NCBI RefSeq assembly: GCF_018283645.1
Contig: NZ_JAGSXH010000014.1
Coordinates: 1-64,000, forward strand
Direction: 5' to 3'
Source of the DNA: Actinocrinis puniceicyclus
Lineage (GTDB): Bacteria > Actinomycetota > Actinomycetes > Streptomycetales > Catenulisporaceae
Length of the DNA: 64,000 nt
Part shown: piece after piece, positions 53,505 to 63,114 of the stretch
Numbering within the stretch: the stretch's first letter is position 1
Layout of the letters: each line of letters starts with the position of its first letter
The notes under the pieces: model-generated
Told to the model about the DNA's origin: nothing
The model's input: only the letters and a program-made list of their open reading frames with translations
Databases searched by the model: none
Position numbers and translations under genes: made by a program

Positions 53505-53812
53505 GCCGACCCCTGAACGATCTCCGCCTGGCGTGATTCCTCATACTCGTGCGCCCACGAAGAGTCTCCCACCCCGTATGCGGCGATATGCCGCCGGATC
53601 GCTTCATCCAGCGCGGCGCCCGTGCCGCGCCTGGGAATCTCGCCGCGCCCGATTCGATCTTCCACAGCGCTGACCGGGGCGATCGCCGCCACACGCTTGC
53701 AGTGCCGGGTCACGTAGGTGATCTCGTTGTGGTAGGCGGCGTTGTTCACGATGTCCGCGAAGTGCTCACGCGCGACGCTGACCGGAAGCTCGGTACTCGG
53801 CTCAGCCGTCAT
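53489..53812 (-). CDS. Phd/YefM-type antitoxin
   Basis: The 107-residue protein begins STELPVSVAREHFADIVNNAAYHNEITYVTRHCKRVAAIAPV, the DNA-binding fold of Phd/YefM antitoxins, and ends in an acidic, probably disordered segment (EEIRQ-like, EYEESRQAEIVQ) that would wrap the toxin. ATG 53812 has no Shine-Dalgarno sequence; TACAAT lies exactly six bases before it, so the mRNA is likely leaderless. A perfect palindrome overlapping that -10 is the likely operator for self-repression. Confidence 0.88.
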   Translation of the reverse strand: MTAEPSTELPVSVAREHFADIVNNAAYHNEITYVTRHCKRVAAIAPVSAVEDRIGRGEIPRRGTGAALDEAIRRHIAAYGVGDSSWAHEYEESRQAEIVQGSAWDED

Positions 53813-53818
53813 GTAATG

Positions 53819-53843
53819 ATTGTACATCTTGCACGAGATGTAC
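53819..53843 (-). promoter_or_regulatory. Toxin-antitoxin promoter and operator
   Basis: On the minus strand, TACAAT (53824-53819) is a near-consensus -10. GTACATCT (53822-53829) and AGATGTAC (53836-53843) form a perfect 8-6-8 palindrome that overlaps the -10 and covers the spacer, as expected for a repressor-antitoxin site. Confidence 0.72.
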
Positions 53844-53871
53844 GAAACGCTCTTTCGGGTGAAACAACGGC

Positions 53872-53897
53872 GGGCCGGTCCCGTCCCGGACCGGCCC
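53872..53897 (-). terminator. Pyruvate kinase gene terminator
   Basis: GGGCCGGTCC (53872-53881) and GGACCGGCCC (53888-53897) form a perfect 10-bp stem with a six-base loop, 32 bases past the pyk stop. Confidence 0.8.
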
Positions 53898-53929
53898 ACT
53901 GCGCCTCTGCTTCTTCTCCCGTCTGCGGC

Positions 53930-55393
53930 TCAGGTCTGGCGGTATGCCGGGGCCGCACCGGTGACCGCGTCGCCGATGCGGTGAACGCGCACGGCGTTGG
54001 TCGAGCCGGGGATGCCGGGAGGGGAACCGGCCGTGATGATGATCAGCTCGCCGGGCTGGCAGCGGCCCAGCTTGAGCAGCGCCTGGTCGACCTGCACCAC
54101 CATCTCGTCGGTGCTGCCGACCTCCTCGCCGATGAACGTCTCCACGCCCCAGCTCAGCGCCAGCTGCGAACGGACGATCTGCTCCGGGGTGAAGGCCAGG
54201 ATCGGGATCGGCGAGCGGTATCGGCTCAGCCTGCGGGCCGTGTCGCCGCTCTTGGTGAACGCGACCAGATAGCTGGCGCTCAGATAATCGCCCAGCTCGG
54301 CCGCCGCGCGGGCGACCGCGCCGCCCTTGGTGCGGGGCTTGGAGAGCGACGGCGGCAGCCCCTGGGCCAGGACCTGCTCCTCGACCGCGCAGATGATCTT
54401 GGCCATGGTCTGCACGGTCTCGACCGGGTAGTCGCCGACCGAGGTCTCGGCCGAGAGCATCACCGCGTCGGCCCCGTCGAAGATCGCGTTGGCCACGTCG
54501 CTGGCCTCGGCCCGGGTCGGACGCGAGGCGCTGATCATCGAGTCGAGCATCTGCGTCGCGACGATGACCGGCTTGGCGTTGCGCCGGCACATCTTGATCA
54601 GCTTCTTCTGCACCAGCGGGACCTGCTCCAGCGGCATCTCCACGCCGAGGTCCCCGCGGGCGACCATGATGGCGTCGAAGGCGTCGACGATCTCGTCGAG
54701 GTTGTCCACCGCCTGCGGCTTCTCCACCTTGGCGATGACCGGAAGGCGCACGCCGATCTCGTCCATCACCGCGTGCACGTCGTCAGCGTCCTTGGCGCTG
54801 CGCACGAAGGACAGCGCGATCATGTCGGCACGCACGCCGCAGTCGTTCTCGCCGAGCGCCCAGCGCAGGTCCGCCACGTCCTTGTCGGACAGCGCCGGGA
54901 CCGAGACCGCGACACCGGGAAGGTTGATGCCCTTGTTGTTGGAGACCTTGCCGCCCTCGACCGTGGTGCACACGACCCGGGGGCCGTCCACCTCGACCAC
55001 GTCGAGCGCCACGCGGCCGTCGTCGATCAGGATCCGGTCGCCCGGGTTGCAGTCGGCGGCCAGGCCCTTGTAGGTGGTGGAGCAGATGTTCCGGTCGCCG
55101 GGCACATCCTCGGTGGTGATGGTGAAGCGGTCGCCGCGCTGCAGCCGGATCGGTCCCTCGGCGAAGGTGCCCAACCGGATCTTCGGGCCCTGCAGGTCGA
55201 CCAGCACGCCGACCGCGCGGCCGGCCTCGTCGGCGGCCTTGCGCAGGTTGAAGTAGCGGGTCTCGTGCTCGGCGTAAGAACCGTGCGACAGGTTCAGCCG
55301 GCCGATGTCCAGCCCGGCGGCGACCAGGGCCTTGAGCTGCTCCGGTGATTCGGCCGAGGGGCCGAGAGTACAGACGATTTTCGCGCGACGCAT
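53930..55393 (-). CDS. pyk: Pyruvate kinase
   Basis: The 487-residue protein is a full-length pyruvate kinase: MRRAKIVCTLGPSAESPEQL, NLSHGSYAEHE, LVDLQGPKIRLG, the active site VEKPQAVDNLD...AIMVARGDLGVEMPLEQVP with the Mg2+/K+ ligands, and a C-terminal regulatory domain. It makes pyruvate and ATP from phosphoenolpyruvate. The ATG at 55393 matches the family start; the open frame further upstream is leader. AGGG lies about ten bases upstream. Confidence 0.97.
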   Translation of the reverse strand: MRRAKIVCTLGPSAESPEQLKALVAAGLDIGRLNLSHGSYAEHETRYFNLRKAADEAGRAVGVLVDLQGPKIRLGTFAEGPIRLQRGDRFTITTEDVPGDRNICSTTYKGLAADCNPGDRILIDDGRVALDVVEVDGPRVVCTTVEGGKVSNNKGINLPGVAVSVPALSDKDVADLRWALGENDCGVRADMIALSFVRSAKDADDVHAVMDEIGVRLPVIAKVEKPQAVDNLDEIVDAFDAIMVARGDLGVEMPLEQVPLVQKKLIKMCRRNAKPVIVATQMLDSMISASRPTRAEASDVANAIFDGADAVMLSAETSVGDYPVETVQTMAKIICAVEEQVLAQGLPPSLSKPRTKGGAVARAAAELGDYLSASYLVAFTKSGDTARRLSRYRSPIPILAFTPEQIVRSQLALSWGVETFIGEEVGSTDEMVVQVDQALLKLGRCQPGELIIITAGSPPGIPGSTNAVRVHRIGDAVTGAAPAYRQT

Positions 55394-55709
55394 GAAAGCG
55401 ACCCTATCCCTTACCCAGCGGTAACAAGCCCCGAACGGGCTCATTCGTAACGGATCGCCGAATGCGCGCACCACTCGGCGAAGTGGCCTGCCGACCATGC
55501 TACCCAGACCGGGTGAACACAGGTCGGCCGCCCACCGAGAAGCGGTGGGCGGCCGGTGAAGCATTGGCGTGTTCACGGTCCGGAGTGCGCCGGTGGCGGT
55601 CGGACCGGGAGCATTCCGTAGTGGCCCGGTAACACGGCGATGACATGGGCCGGGCGCCACGGGACGCGCCGTGCGCCGTGCGCCGTGCGCCGTGCCACGC
55701 CACGCCGCG
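55394..55709. other. Intergenic region between gltD and pyk with a hairpin terminator
   Basis: The 316 bases contain a perfect 12-bp hairpin (CGGCCGCCCACC at 55525-55536, complement at 55544-55555, seven-base loop), probably the gltBD terminator, then a region toward pyk that should hold its promoter (no clear -35/-10 pair found). A 7-bp tandem repeat lies next to the gltD stop. No gene is supported. Confidence 0.65.
55667..55694. repeat. 7-bp tandem repeat, four copies, after the gltD stop
   Basis: CGCCGTG is repeated four times exactly (55667-55694), 15 bases downstream of the gltD stop codon on the minus strand. Confidence 0.8.
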
Positions 55710-57188
55710 TCAGACGGTCAGCGGGCGCACGGTCGGTTCGATGGCACTGGGCAGCGCGGAGACACCGGCCAGGAACTTGTCGACCGCCGCGGCGGCGGAG
55801 CGGCCCTCGGCGATCGCCCAGACGATCAGGGACTGGCCGCGACCGGCGTCTCCGGCGACGAACACGTTGTCGACGTTCGTGCGGTAATCGCGGTCGCGCT
55901 TGATGTTGCCGCGCTCGTCGAGGTCCAGGCCGAGCTGGCCGACCAGGCCGTTGTCCTGCTCGGGTCCGGTGAAGCCCATGGCGAGCAGCACGAGTTGTGC
56001 CGGGATCTCCCGCTCGCTGCCCGGCACCGGGTTGAACCGGCCGTTCTCGAAGACGACCTCGCTCAGGCGCAGCGCCTGCACGTTGCCGTTCTCGTCGCCG
56101 ACGAACTCGGTGGTGTTGACCGCGTAGACCCGCTCGCCTCCACCCTTGATCGAGTCCAGTTCTTCGTGGGCGGAGGAGACGCGGTAGATCATCGGGTAGG
56201 TCGGCCAGGGCTGGCCGGCCGGACGCTCGTCGGTCGGCCGCGGCATGATCTCCAGCTGGGTGACGCTGGCCGCGCCCTGCCGGGTGGCCGTGCCGAGGCA
56301 GTCCGCGCCGGTGTCGCCGCCGCCGATGATCACCACGTGCTTGCCGCGCGCGGTGATCGGCGCGGTGACGTAGTCGCCCTCGACGACCTTGTTCGACAGC
56401 GGCAGGTACTCCATGGCCTGGTGGACCCCACCCAGCTCGCGTCCGGGGACCGGCAGGTCGCGGGCCTTCGTGGCCCCGACGGCGAGCACGATCGCGTCGT
56501 AGCGGTCGCGCAGCGCGGAGGCGAGGATGTCCTGGCCGATGGCGACGCCGGTGCGGAACTTGGTGCCCTCCGCGCGCATCTGCTCGATGCGGCGGTTGAG
56601 GTGCCGCTTCTCCATCTTGAACTCGGGGATGCCGTAGCGCAGCAGGCCGCCGATGCGGTCGGCGCGCTCGTACACCGCCACGGTGTGCCCGGCGCGGGTG
56701 AGCTGCTGGGCGGCCGCCAGACCGGCCGGACCGGAACCGACCACGGCGACGGTCTTGCCCGAGTGGCGTTCCGGAGCCTGCGGGATGACCAGGCCGTCGT
56801 CCCAGGCCCGGTCGATGATGGCCAGTTCGACGTTCTTGATGGTGACGGCCGGCTGGTTGATGCCCAGCACGCAGGCGGTTTCGCAGGGCGCGGGGCACAG
56901 CCGGCCGGTGAAGTCGGGGAAGTTGTTGGTGGCGTGCAGCCGTTCGACCGCGGCGGCCCAGTCGCCGCGCCAGACCAGGTCGTTCCACTCGGGGATGATG
57001 TTGCCCAGCGGGCAGCCGTTGTGGCAGAACGGGATGCCGCAGTCCATGCACCGCCCGGCCTGCTTCTGGATGATCGGCAGCAGGGCCCGCTCGGGGTAGA
57101 CCTCCTTCCAGTCGCCGACGCGCTCGGCGACCGGACGGCGGACAGGGTGCTGGACCGGGGTGTTGAGGAAACCACGCGGGTCAGCCAT
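55710..57188 (-). CDS. gltD: Glutamate synthase (NADPH) small subunit
   Basis: The 492-residue flavoprotein has N-terminal cysteine clusters for two 4Fe-4S centres ([17 protein letters not shown] and [12 protein letters not shown]), an FAD site ([18 protein letters not shown]), and an NADPH site ([16 protein letters not shown]). It passes electrons from NADPH to the large subunit. Its ATG overlaps the gltB stop by eight bases, so translation is coupled. Confidence 0.97.
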   Translation of the reverse strand: MADPRGFLNTPVQHPVRRPVAERVGDWKEVYPERALLPIIQKQAGRCMDCGIPFCHNGCPLGNIIPEWNDLVWRGDWAAAVERLHATNNFPDFTGRLCPAPCETACVLGINQPAVTIKNVELAIIDRAWDDGLVIPQAPERHSGKTVAVVGSGPAGLAAAQQLTRAGHTVAVYERADRIGGLLRYGIPEFKMEKRHLNRRIEQMRAEGTKFRTGVAIGQDILASALRDRYDAIVLAVGATKARDLPVPGRELGGVHQAMEYLPLSNKVVEGDYVTAPITARGKHVVIIGGGDTGADCLGTATRQGAASVTQLEIMPRPTDERPAGQPWPTYPMIYRVSSAHEELDSIKGGGERVYAVNTTEFVGDENGNVQALRLSEVVFENGRFNPVPGSEREIPAQLVLLAMGFTGPEQDNGLVGQLGLDLDERGNIKRDRDYRTNVDNVFVAGDAGRGQSLIVWAIAEGRSAAAAVDKFLAGVSALPSAIEPTVRPLTV

Positions 57189-60100
57189 GTGCGGCCTCCA
57201 TGATCTTCTCGAGGGCCTCCTGCTCGGAGAGCCCGGACCGCTCGGCGGCAGCCTTGGCGCCCAGCACTCGCTTGTAGTCGGTCGGCATGATCTTCGCGAA
57301 GCGGGCGATCGAGCCCGCCCAGTCGGCAAGCAGCACCGCGGCGGTCTGGGAGCCGGTCTCCTCGAAGTGCCGCTTGACCGTGTCGTGCAGGAAGGCCCGG
57401 TCCGCGGCGTCGAGTGCCTCGACCGCGACCATCTGCGGGTTGACCCTGGCGACCTTGAGGTCCAGGACGTAGGCCACGCCGCCGGACATCCCGGCGGCGA
57501 GGTTGCGGCCGTGTTCGCCGAGGATGACCACGCGGCCGCCGGTCATGTACTCCAGGGCGTGGTCGCCGACGCCCTCGACGACGAAGGTCGCCCCGGAGTT
57601 GCGCACCGCGAAACGCTCGCCGACGACGCCGCTGAGGAACACCTCCCCGCTGGTGGCGCCGTAGCCGATGACGTTGCCGGCGATGATGTTCTTGGCCGGG
57701 TCGAAGGTCGCGGCGCGGTCGGGGCGCACGATGACGCGGCCGCCGGACAGGCCCTTGGCGACGTAGTCGTTGGCGTCGCCCTCCAGCCGCAGGGTGATGC
57801 CGCGCGGGACGAAGGCGCCGAAGGACTGGCCCGCGGAGCCGGTCAGCGTGACGTCGATGGTCTCGTCGGGCAGGCCGTTGCCGCCGTAGCGCTTGGTGAC
57901 CTCGTGGCCGAGCATGGTGCCGACGGTGCGGTTGACGTTGCGGATCGGCAGCGTGATGCGCACCGGGGTGGCGTCTTCCAGCGCGTCGTGGGCGAGTGCG
58001 ATCAACTCGTTGTCCAGGGCCTTGGCCAGGCCGTGGTCCTGGGCGACGGCCTGGTGCAGGCTGGCGCCCTCGGGCAGGAACGGCTGGTAGAGCACCGGGG
58101 TGAGGTCGAGGCCTGACGCCTTCCAGTGCTCGACGGCCTTGCGCGCGTCGATCAGCTCGACGTGGCCGACCGCCTCCCGCAGGGAGCGCAGGCCGAGCGC
58201 GGCCAGGTACTCGCGCACCTCCTGCGCGATGAACTCGAAGAAGTTGACCACGAACTCGGGCTTGCCGGTGAAGCGGGCGCGCAGTTCGGGGTTCTGCGTC
58301 GCGACGCCGACCGGGCAGGTGTCCAGGTGGCACACGCGCATCATCACGCAGCCGGAGACCACCAGCGGGGCGGTGGCGAACCCGAACTCCTCGGCGCCCA
58401 GCAGCGCGGCGATGACCACGTCGCGGCCGGTCTTGAGCTGTCCGTCGGTCTGCACCACGATGCGGTCGCGCAGGCCGTTGAGCAGCAGGGTCTGCTGGGT
58501 CTCGGCCAGGCCCAGCTCCCACGGCGCGCCGGCGTGCTTGAGGGAGGTGAGCGGGGCGGCGCCGGTGCCTCCGTCGTGCCCCGAGATCAGGACCACGTCG
58601 GCGTGCGCCTTGGAGACCCCGGCCGCGACCGTGCCGACGCCGACCTCGGAGACCAGCTTGACGTGCACGCGGGCGGCCGGGTTCGCGTTCTTCAGGTCGT
58701 GGATCAGCTGCGCCAGGTCCTCGATCGAGTAGATGTCGTGGTGCGGCGGCGGGGAGATCAGCCCGACACCCGGGGTGGAGTGCCGGGTCCTGGCGACCCA
58801 CGGGTAGACCTTGTGGCCGGGCAGCTGCCCGCCCTCGCCGGGCTTGGCGCCCTGGGCCATCTTGATCTGCAGGTCGTCCGCGTTGGTCAGGTACTCGCTG
58901 GTCACCCCGAAGCGGCCGGAGGCGACCTGCTTGATCGCGGAGCGGCGCTCCGGGTCGTAGAGCCGCTCGGGGTCCTCGCCGCCCTCGCCGGTGTTGGACT
59001 TGGCGCCCAGCCGGTTCATCGCGATGGCAAGGGTCTGATGCGCTTCGAGGGAGATGGAGCCGTAGCTCATCGCGCCGGTGGAGAACCGCTTGACGATCTC
59101 GCTGACCGGCTCGACCTCGTCGATCGGGATCGGCGCGCGCTCGCCCTCCTTCAGCCGGAACAGGCCGCGCAGCGTCATCAGCCGCTGGGACTGCTCGTCC
59201 ACGCGCGCGGTGTACTGCTTGAAGATGTCGTAGCGGCGCTCGCGGGTGGAGTGCTGGAGCCGGAAGACGCTCTCCGGGTCGAACAGGTGCGGCTCGCCCT
59301 CGCGCCGCCACTGGTACTCGCCGCCGATCTCCAGCCGGCGGTGCGCGGGGCGGGTGGTGCTGCGCGGGTAGGCGCGCAGGTGCCGCTGGGCGACCTCCTC
59401 GGCGATCTGGTCGAGGCCGATACCGCCGAGCTTGCTGACGGTCCCGGTGAAGTACTCGTCGACCAGTTCCTGGGCCAGGCCCACCGCCTCGAAGACCTGG
59501 GCGCCGCGGTAGGAGGCGACGGTGGAGATGCCCATCTTGGACATGACCTTGAGCACGCCCTTGCCGAGCGCCTTGATCAGGTTCCTGATGGCCTTTTCGG
59601 CGGGGACGCTGACGAACACCCCCGCGTTGGCCAGGTCCTCGACGCTCTCCATGGCCAGGTACGGGTTGACCGCGGCCGCACCGTAGCCGATCAGCAGCGC
59701 GACGTGGTGCACCTCGCGCACGTCGCCGGCCTCGACCAGCAGCGCGGTCTGGGTGCGGGTCTTCTGCCGGATCAGGTGGTGGTGCACCGCGGAGGTCAGC
59801 AACAGCGAGGGGATCGGGGCGTGCTCGGCGTCGGAGTGGCGGTCGGAGAGCACGACGATGCGCGCGCCGCCCTCGATGGCGGCGGACACCTCGGCGTTGA
59901 TCTCGGCCAGCCGCGCGCGCAGGGCCGCGCCGGCGCCGGCGACCTTGTAGAGCCCTGAGACGGTTACCGCCTTGAGGCCGGGCAGGTCGCCGTCGGCGTT
60001 GATGTGGATGAGCTTGGCCAGCTCGTCGTTGTCGATGACCGGGAACGGCAGCTCGACCTGCCGGCAGGCGACCGGGGAGGTGGCCAGCAGGTTGTCCTCG

Positions 60101-61749
60101 GGCCCGATGGTGGTGCTCAGGCTGGTGACCAGCTCTTCCCGGATGGCGTCCAGCGGCGGGTTGGTGACCTGGGCGAACAGCTGGCTGAAGTAGTCGAACA
60201 GCAGCCGGGGGCGCTCGGAGAGCACGGCCACCGGAGTGTCGGAGCCCATGGAGCCGATCGGCTCGGCCCCGGCCTTCGCCATCGGCGCGAGCAGGACGCG
60301 CAGTTCCTCCTCGGTGTAGCCGAAGGTCTGCTGGCGGCGCACCACCGAGGCGTGGGTGTGCACGATGTGCTCGCGCTCGGGCAGCTGGTCGAGGCGGATC
60401 AGGCCGGCGTGCAGCCAGTCCTGGTAGGGGTGCGCCGCGGCCAGCTCGGCCTTGATCTCTTCGTCCTCGACGATGCGGTGCTGCGCGGTGTCGACCAGGA
60501 ACATGCGGCCGGGCTGGAGCCGGCCCTTGCGCACGACCCTGGCCTGGTCGATGTCGAGGACGCCGACCTCGGAGGCCAGCACGACGAGGCCGTCGTCGGT
60601 GACCCAGTAGCGGGAGGGGCGCAGGCCGTTGCGGTCGAGCACGGCGCCGATGACGGTGCCGTCGGTGAAGGTGATGGAGGCCGGGCCGTCCCAGGGCTCC
60701 ATCTGACAGGAGTGGTAGTGGTAGAAGGCCCGCTTCGCCGGGTCCATCTCGGTGTGGTTCTCCCACGCCTCCGGGATCATCATCAGCACCGCGTGCGGCA
60801 GCGAGCGGCCGGCCAGGTGCAGCAGCTCGAGCACCTCGTCGAAGGTGGCCGAGTCGCTGGCGTCGGGGGTGGTGATCGGGAAGATGCGGTCGAGCGGGCC
60901 CTTGAACGCGTCGGTGGCCAGCTGCGACTCGCGGGCGCGCATCCAGTTGCGGTTGCCCTGGACCGTGTTGATCTCGCCGTTGTGCGCGACGAAACGGTAG
61001 GGGTGCGCGAGCGGCCAGGCCGGGAAGGTGTTGGTGGAGAACCGCGAGTGGATCAGCGCGATGGCGCTGGCCAGGCGGCGGTCGGACAGGTCGGGGAAGA
61101 AGGGTTCGAGCTGGCCGGTGGTCAGCATGCCCTTGTAGACCAGGGTGCGGCAGGACAGCGACGGGAAGTACACGTCGCTTTCGTGCTCGACCCGCTTGCG
61201 CAGCATGAAACAGCGCCTGTCCAGCTCGATGCCACGCAGTTGAGTGTCACCGTCGCCGTCGGATCCGGCGACGAAGAGCTGGCGGAAGCGCGGCATGACG
61301 GCGCGGGCGGTGGCCCCGAGCAGGCCCGGGGTGGTGGGCACGTAGCGCCAGCCGAGGACTTCGAGCCCTTCTTCGGCGGCGATCGCGGCGACGGTGTCGT
61401 AGACCTGGAGCTCGACCTCGTCGTTGTTCGGGATGAAGGCCAGGCCCACTGCGTAGGAGCCGGCCGGCGGCAGCTCGAAGTCGACGGTCGCGCGCAGGAA
61501 GGCGTCCGGGACCTGGATCAGTATCCCGGCGCCGTCGCCGGAGTCGACCTCCGCGCCCGAGGCGCCCCGGTGCTCCAGGTTGCGCAGGGCGGTCAGCGCC
61601 TGATCGACGATGGCGTGGCTGGCGGCCCCGGTGAGCGTGGCGACGAAGGCCACGCCGCACGCGTCGCGTTCGGCCCGCGGGTCGTAAAGGCCCTGGGCGG
61701 AAGGGAGAGCGCTCAGCAGGGCCGAGCGATGGGGGGCCGCTTGGGACAT
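57181..61749 (-). CDS. gltB: Glutamate synthase large subunit
   Basis: The 1522-residue protein has the N-terminal glutamine amidotransferase (nucleophile Cys in [11 protein letters not shown], exposed after processing), the central domain, the FMN synthase barrel with the 3Fe-4S cysteines in [19 protein letters not shown], and the C-terminal beta-helix. With GltD it makes two glutamates from glutamine and 2-oxoglutarate. I chose ATG 61749 because GGAGG lies five bases upstream; ATG 61761 and a TTG at 61770 are also in frame. The 300-base leader region holds a palindrome at 61914-61927. Confidence 0.97.
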   Translation of the reverse strand: MSQAAPHRSALLSALPSAQGLYDPRAERDACGVAFVATLTGAASHAIVDQALTALRNLEHRGASGAEVDSGDGAGILIQVPDAFLRATVDFELPPAGSYAVGLAFIPNNDEVELQVYDTVAAIAAEEGLEVLGWRYVPTTPGLLGATARAVMPRFRQLFVAGSDGDGDTQLRGIELDRRCFMLRKRVEHESDVYFPSLSCRTLVYKGMLTTGQLEPFFPDLSDRRLASAIALIHSRFSTNTFPAWPLAHPYRFVAHNGEINTVQGNRNWMRARESQLATDAFKGPLDRIFPITTPDASDSATFDEVLELLHLAGRSLPHAVLMMIPEAWENHTEMDPAKRAFYHYHSCQMEPWDGPASITFTDGTVIGAVLDRNGLRPSRYWVTDDGLVVLASEVGVLDIDQARVVRKGRLQPGRMFLVDTAQHRIVEDEEIKAELAAAHPYQDWLHAGLIRLDQLPEREHIVHTHASVVRRQQTFGYTEEELRVLLAPMAKAGAEPIGSMGSDTPVAVLSERPRLLFDYFSQLFAQVTNPPLDAIREELVTSLSTTIGPEDNLLATSPVACRQVELPFPVIDNDELAKLIHINADGDLPGLKAVTVSGLYKVAGAGAALRARLAEINAEVSAAIEGGARIVVLSDRHSDAEHAPIPSLLLTSAVHHHLIRQKTRTQTALLVEAGDVREVHHVALLIGYGAAAVNPYLAMESVEDLANAGVFVSVPAEKAIRNLIKALGKGVLKVMSKMGISTVASYRGAQVFEAVGLAQELVDEYFTGTVSKLGGIGLDQIAEEVAQRHLRAYPRSTTRPAHRRLEIGGEYQWRREGEPHLFDPESVFRLQHSTRERRYDIFKQYTARVDEQSQRLMTLRGLFRLKEGERAPIPIDEVEPVSEIVKRFSTGAMSYGSISLEAHQTLAIAMNRLGAKSNTGEGGEDPERLYDPERRSAIKQVASGRFGVTSEYLTNADDLQIKMAQGAKPGEGGQLPGHKVYPWVARTRHSTPGVGLISPPPHHDIYSIEDLAQLIHDLKNANPAARVHVKLVSEVGVGTVAAGVSKAHADVVLISGHDGGTGAAPLTSLKHAGAPWELGLAETQQTLLLNGLRDRIVVQTDGQLKTGRDVVIAALLGAEEFGFATAPLVVSGCVMMRVCHLDTCPVGVATQNPELRARFTGKPEFVVNFFEFIAQEVREYLAALGLRSLREAVGHVELIDARKAVEHWKASGLDLTPVLYQPFLPEGASLHQAVAQDHGLAKALDNELIALAHDALEDATPVRITLPIRNVNRTVGTMLGHEVTKRYGGNGLPDETIDVTLTGSAGQSFGAFVPRGITLRLEGDANDYVAKGLSGGRVIVRPDRAATFDPAKNIIAGNVIGYGATSGEVFLSGVVGERFAVRNSGATFVVEGVGDHALEYMTGGRVVILGEHGRNLAAGMSGGVAYVLDLKVARVNPQMVAVEALDAADRAFLHDTVKRHFEETGSQTAAVLLADWAGSIARFAKIMPTDYKRVLGAKAAAERSGLSEQEALEKIMEAAHG

Positions 61750-61913
61750 CGGGTCCTCCATGGTCGTCAAGTAAGGGTCCGCGCCTGAATGCGCGCATGA
61801 GGGACGACTCTGGCCCTTCCCGCGGTGGCTTTGAGGTTACACGATGGATCTAGCGTCCGTCAGTAGAGAATCTTGAATCTCGTATTCTGGACAACGCCTC
61901 TTTGACCTGCGGT

Positions 61914-61927
61914 TGTAGCGCGCTACA
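61914..61927. promoter_or_regulatory. Palindromic site upstream of gltB
   Basis: TGTAGCGCGCTACA is a perfect 14-base palindrome about 165 bases before the gltB start. Nearby (61868-61880) GAATCT is directly repeated in an A+T-rich stretch. These are candidate regulator sites for nitrogen assimilation; no named regulator is implied. Confidence 0.4.
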
Positions 61928-61995
61928 GCTTGTCTTCCCCGTGTTGCGCGCCCTTCACGCCCCCGGGTTGAGATGCGTGTCACAGAACATGCCAC

Positions 61996-62024
61996 GGGCG
62001 CGGATCCGTAGCGGATCCGCGCCC
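61996..62024 (-). terminator. lgt terminator
   Basis: Perfect 13-bp arms (GGGCGCGGATCCG at 61996-62008, complement at 62012-62024) with a three-base loop, 25 bases downstream of the lgt stop. Confidence 0.88.
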
Positions 62025-62049
62025 GAATGCGCAGGTCAGTGCGCGACCG

Positions 62050-63114
62050 TTACGAACCAGCCGGTTGATTGTCGGCGATCTCGTCCCCGGACGGGATTTT
62101 GCCGGGGTCCGCGGCGGGCTCAGCTGGATCTTCCGGAGCCGGTGCGCCGGTGTTCGCCGCCCCGTCATCTTCGTCTGCGTCCGGCGCGCTCGCGCTCTCC
62201 CGCCGCGCGGCCAGCGCCTGCGCGGTCGCCGAGTCCGGCCAGTACAGTTCCGCCTGCGTCTCACGCCCCGGACGCATCCTGGAACTCGCGATCAGGTACA
62301 GCAGCGCGCCGAGTCCGACGAGGATCGAGGTCCAGTCGTTCAGGCGCAGGCCGAGGATGTGGTGGGCGTAATCGCTGCGCAGGTGCTCGACCCAGCCTCG
62401 CCCGATCGTGTAGAGCAGCACGTAAAGCGCGAACACGCGGCCGTGGCCCATGCGGAAGCGGCGGTCGGCCCACAACACGATGAGCGCGACGATCACGCAC
62501 CAGATCGACTCGTACAGGAAGGTCGGCTGGAAATGACCCGCGATCGTGGTCGTTCCGGGGATGCCCGAACACGGGGTGGCCTGGCGAGTCGTGTCATCCA
62601 TGCAGTGGATGGTCAGGCCCCACGGTTTCGTGGTCGGATCGCCGTACAGCTCGTTGTTGAACCAGTTGCCCCAGCGGCCGATGCCCTGGGCCAGCACGAT
62701 CCCGGGGCCGATGGCGTCCGCCAGCGGCGGGAGCTTCACCCCGCGCCGCCGGGCCCCGATCCAGGCGCCGACCGCGCCGAGGGCGATCGCGCCCCAGATG
62801 CCCAGCCCGCCGTCCCAGATGTAGAAGGCGCGCACCCAGTCCTTGCCGGCGGTGAAGTAGAGCTCGTAGTCGGTGATGACGTGGTAGAGCCGCCCGCCGA
62901 GCAGCCCGAAGGGCACCGCCCAGATCGCGATGTCGGTGATGACGTTCGGTTCGCCGCCGCGCGCGCGCCAGCGCCGCTCGCCGAGCCAGACGGCCACCGC
63001 GATCCCGGCGATGATGCACAGCGCGTAGAACCGGATCGGGAACGGCCCGAGCTTGAGCTCGGCGCTCGTCGGGCTCGGCAGGAAGGCCAGCGGGTGCGGC
63101 GCGAGCGGGCTCAT
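62050..63114 (-). CDS. lgt: Prolipoprotein diacylglyceryl transferase
   Basis: The 354-residue membrane protein has about seven helices and the Lgt signatures: IWDGGLGIWGAI, the GRWGNWFNNELYG block with catalytic-site Arg/Asn, and GRGWVEHLRSDYAHHILGLR. It adds diacylglycerol to the lipobox cysteine of exported lipoproteins; at least three lipoproteins in this window are expected substrates. A 75-residue acidic cytoplasmic tail follows the last helix. Its ATG overlaps the stop of the upstream DsbA-like gene by four bases. Confidence 0.96.
   Translation of the reverse strand: MSPLAPHPLAFLPSPTSAELKLGPFPIRFYALCIIAGIAVAVWLGERRWRARGGEPNVITDIAIWAVPFGLLGGRLYHVITDYELYFTAGKDWVRAFYIWDGGLGIWGAIALGAVGAWIGARRRGVKLPPLADAIGPGIVLAQGIGRWGNWFNNELYGDPTTKPWGLTIHCMDDTTRQATPCSGIPGTTTIAGHFQPTFLYESIWCVIVALIVLWADRRFRMGHGRVFALYVLLYTIGRGWVEHLRSDYAHHILGLRLNDWTSILVGLGALLYLIASSRMRPGRETQAELYWPDSATAQALAARRESASAPDADEDDGAANTGAPAPEDPAEPAADPGKIPSGDEIADNQPAGS

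Noticed and set aside
53016-53843. Integrated element at the tRNA gene
   Set aside because: The toxin-antitoxin pair abuts the tRNA, but there is no integrase and no repeat of the tRNA 3' end was noticed nearby.
56330-60766. 1478-codon minus-strand frame across gltB and gltD
   Set aside because: It is an out-of-frame shadow of gltB/gltD with Arg/Pro/His-rich, domain-free translation; the real frames carry all cofactor motifs.
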